From contig NZ_CAJLUB010000113.1 in NCBI RefSeq assembly GCF_905209685.1, forward strand, positions 1 through 5,941: a stretch of DNA of 5,941 nucleotides, in the 5' to 3' direction. The position numbers were made by a program, and so were the translations under genes. The stretch comes from an uncultured Veillonella sp. (GTDB lineage: Bacteria > Bacillota > Negativicutes > Veillonellales > Veillonellaceae). This document shows, piece by piece, positions 5,940 through 5,941 of this stretch; within the stretch, counting starts at the first letter, position 1, and every line of letters begins with the position of its first letter. The notes beneath the pieces are model-generated. The model was not told the DNA's origin and did not search any database. It saw nothing but the letters and a program-made list of their open reading frames with translations.

Positions 5940-5941
5940 AA

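Overview
The window looks like chromosomal DNA from a low-GC, diderm member of the Firmicutes, most likely Veillonella or a close relative in the Negativicutes. This is an inference from three things: strong AGGAGG-type ribosome binding sites and AT-rich intergenic DNA; a family 9 glycosyltransferase of the LPS-core type, which implies an outer membrane with LPS; and a biotin-dependent carboxyltransferase of the oxaloacetate decarboxylase / transcarboxylase type, typical of lactate- and succinate-metabolising anaerobes. No rRNA or other marker gene is present to confirm it.

Every gene I can support lies on the minus strand, so the window reads from right to left. A promoter near the right edge (about 5911-5939) starts a five-gene cluster: a polysaccharide deacetylase lipoprotein (5070-5873), a membrane-anchored phosphodiester glycosidase-domain protein with a TTG start (4120-5058), a membrane-anchored beta-propeller-like protein of unknown function (3170-4111), a GT9 heptosyltransferase-type enzyme (1928-3100) and a small unknown charged protein (1615-1941). 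The gene junctions are tight (11 nt, 8 nt, a 69-nt gap holding a large hairpin, and a 14-nt overlap). The cluster ends at an intrinsic terminator (1562-1594).

After a 529-bp AT-rich gap comes an independent unit, the carboxyltransferase gene (1-1085, 3' end outside the window). It has a near-consensus promoter and a leader of about 135 nt with two hairpins. One hairpin arm could alternatively pair with the ribosome binding site.

The five-gene cluster reads as an envelope-glycan module. A cytoplasmic glycosyltransferase would build a sugar chain, and three exported or membrane-anchored proteins, two of them with carbohydrate-active folds, would trim, deacetylate or sense it. The substrate is unknown. 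The most interesting points are the unexplained combination of NodB deacetylase, NAGPA-domain and propeller proteins, the leader architecture of the carboxyltransferase gene, and a near-perfect 16-bp-arm palindrome inside the operon. I saw no mobile element, CRISPR array, tRNA or rRNA.
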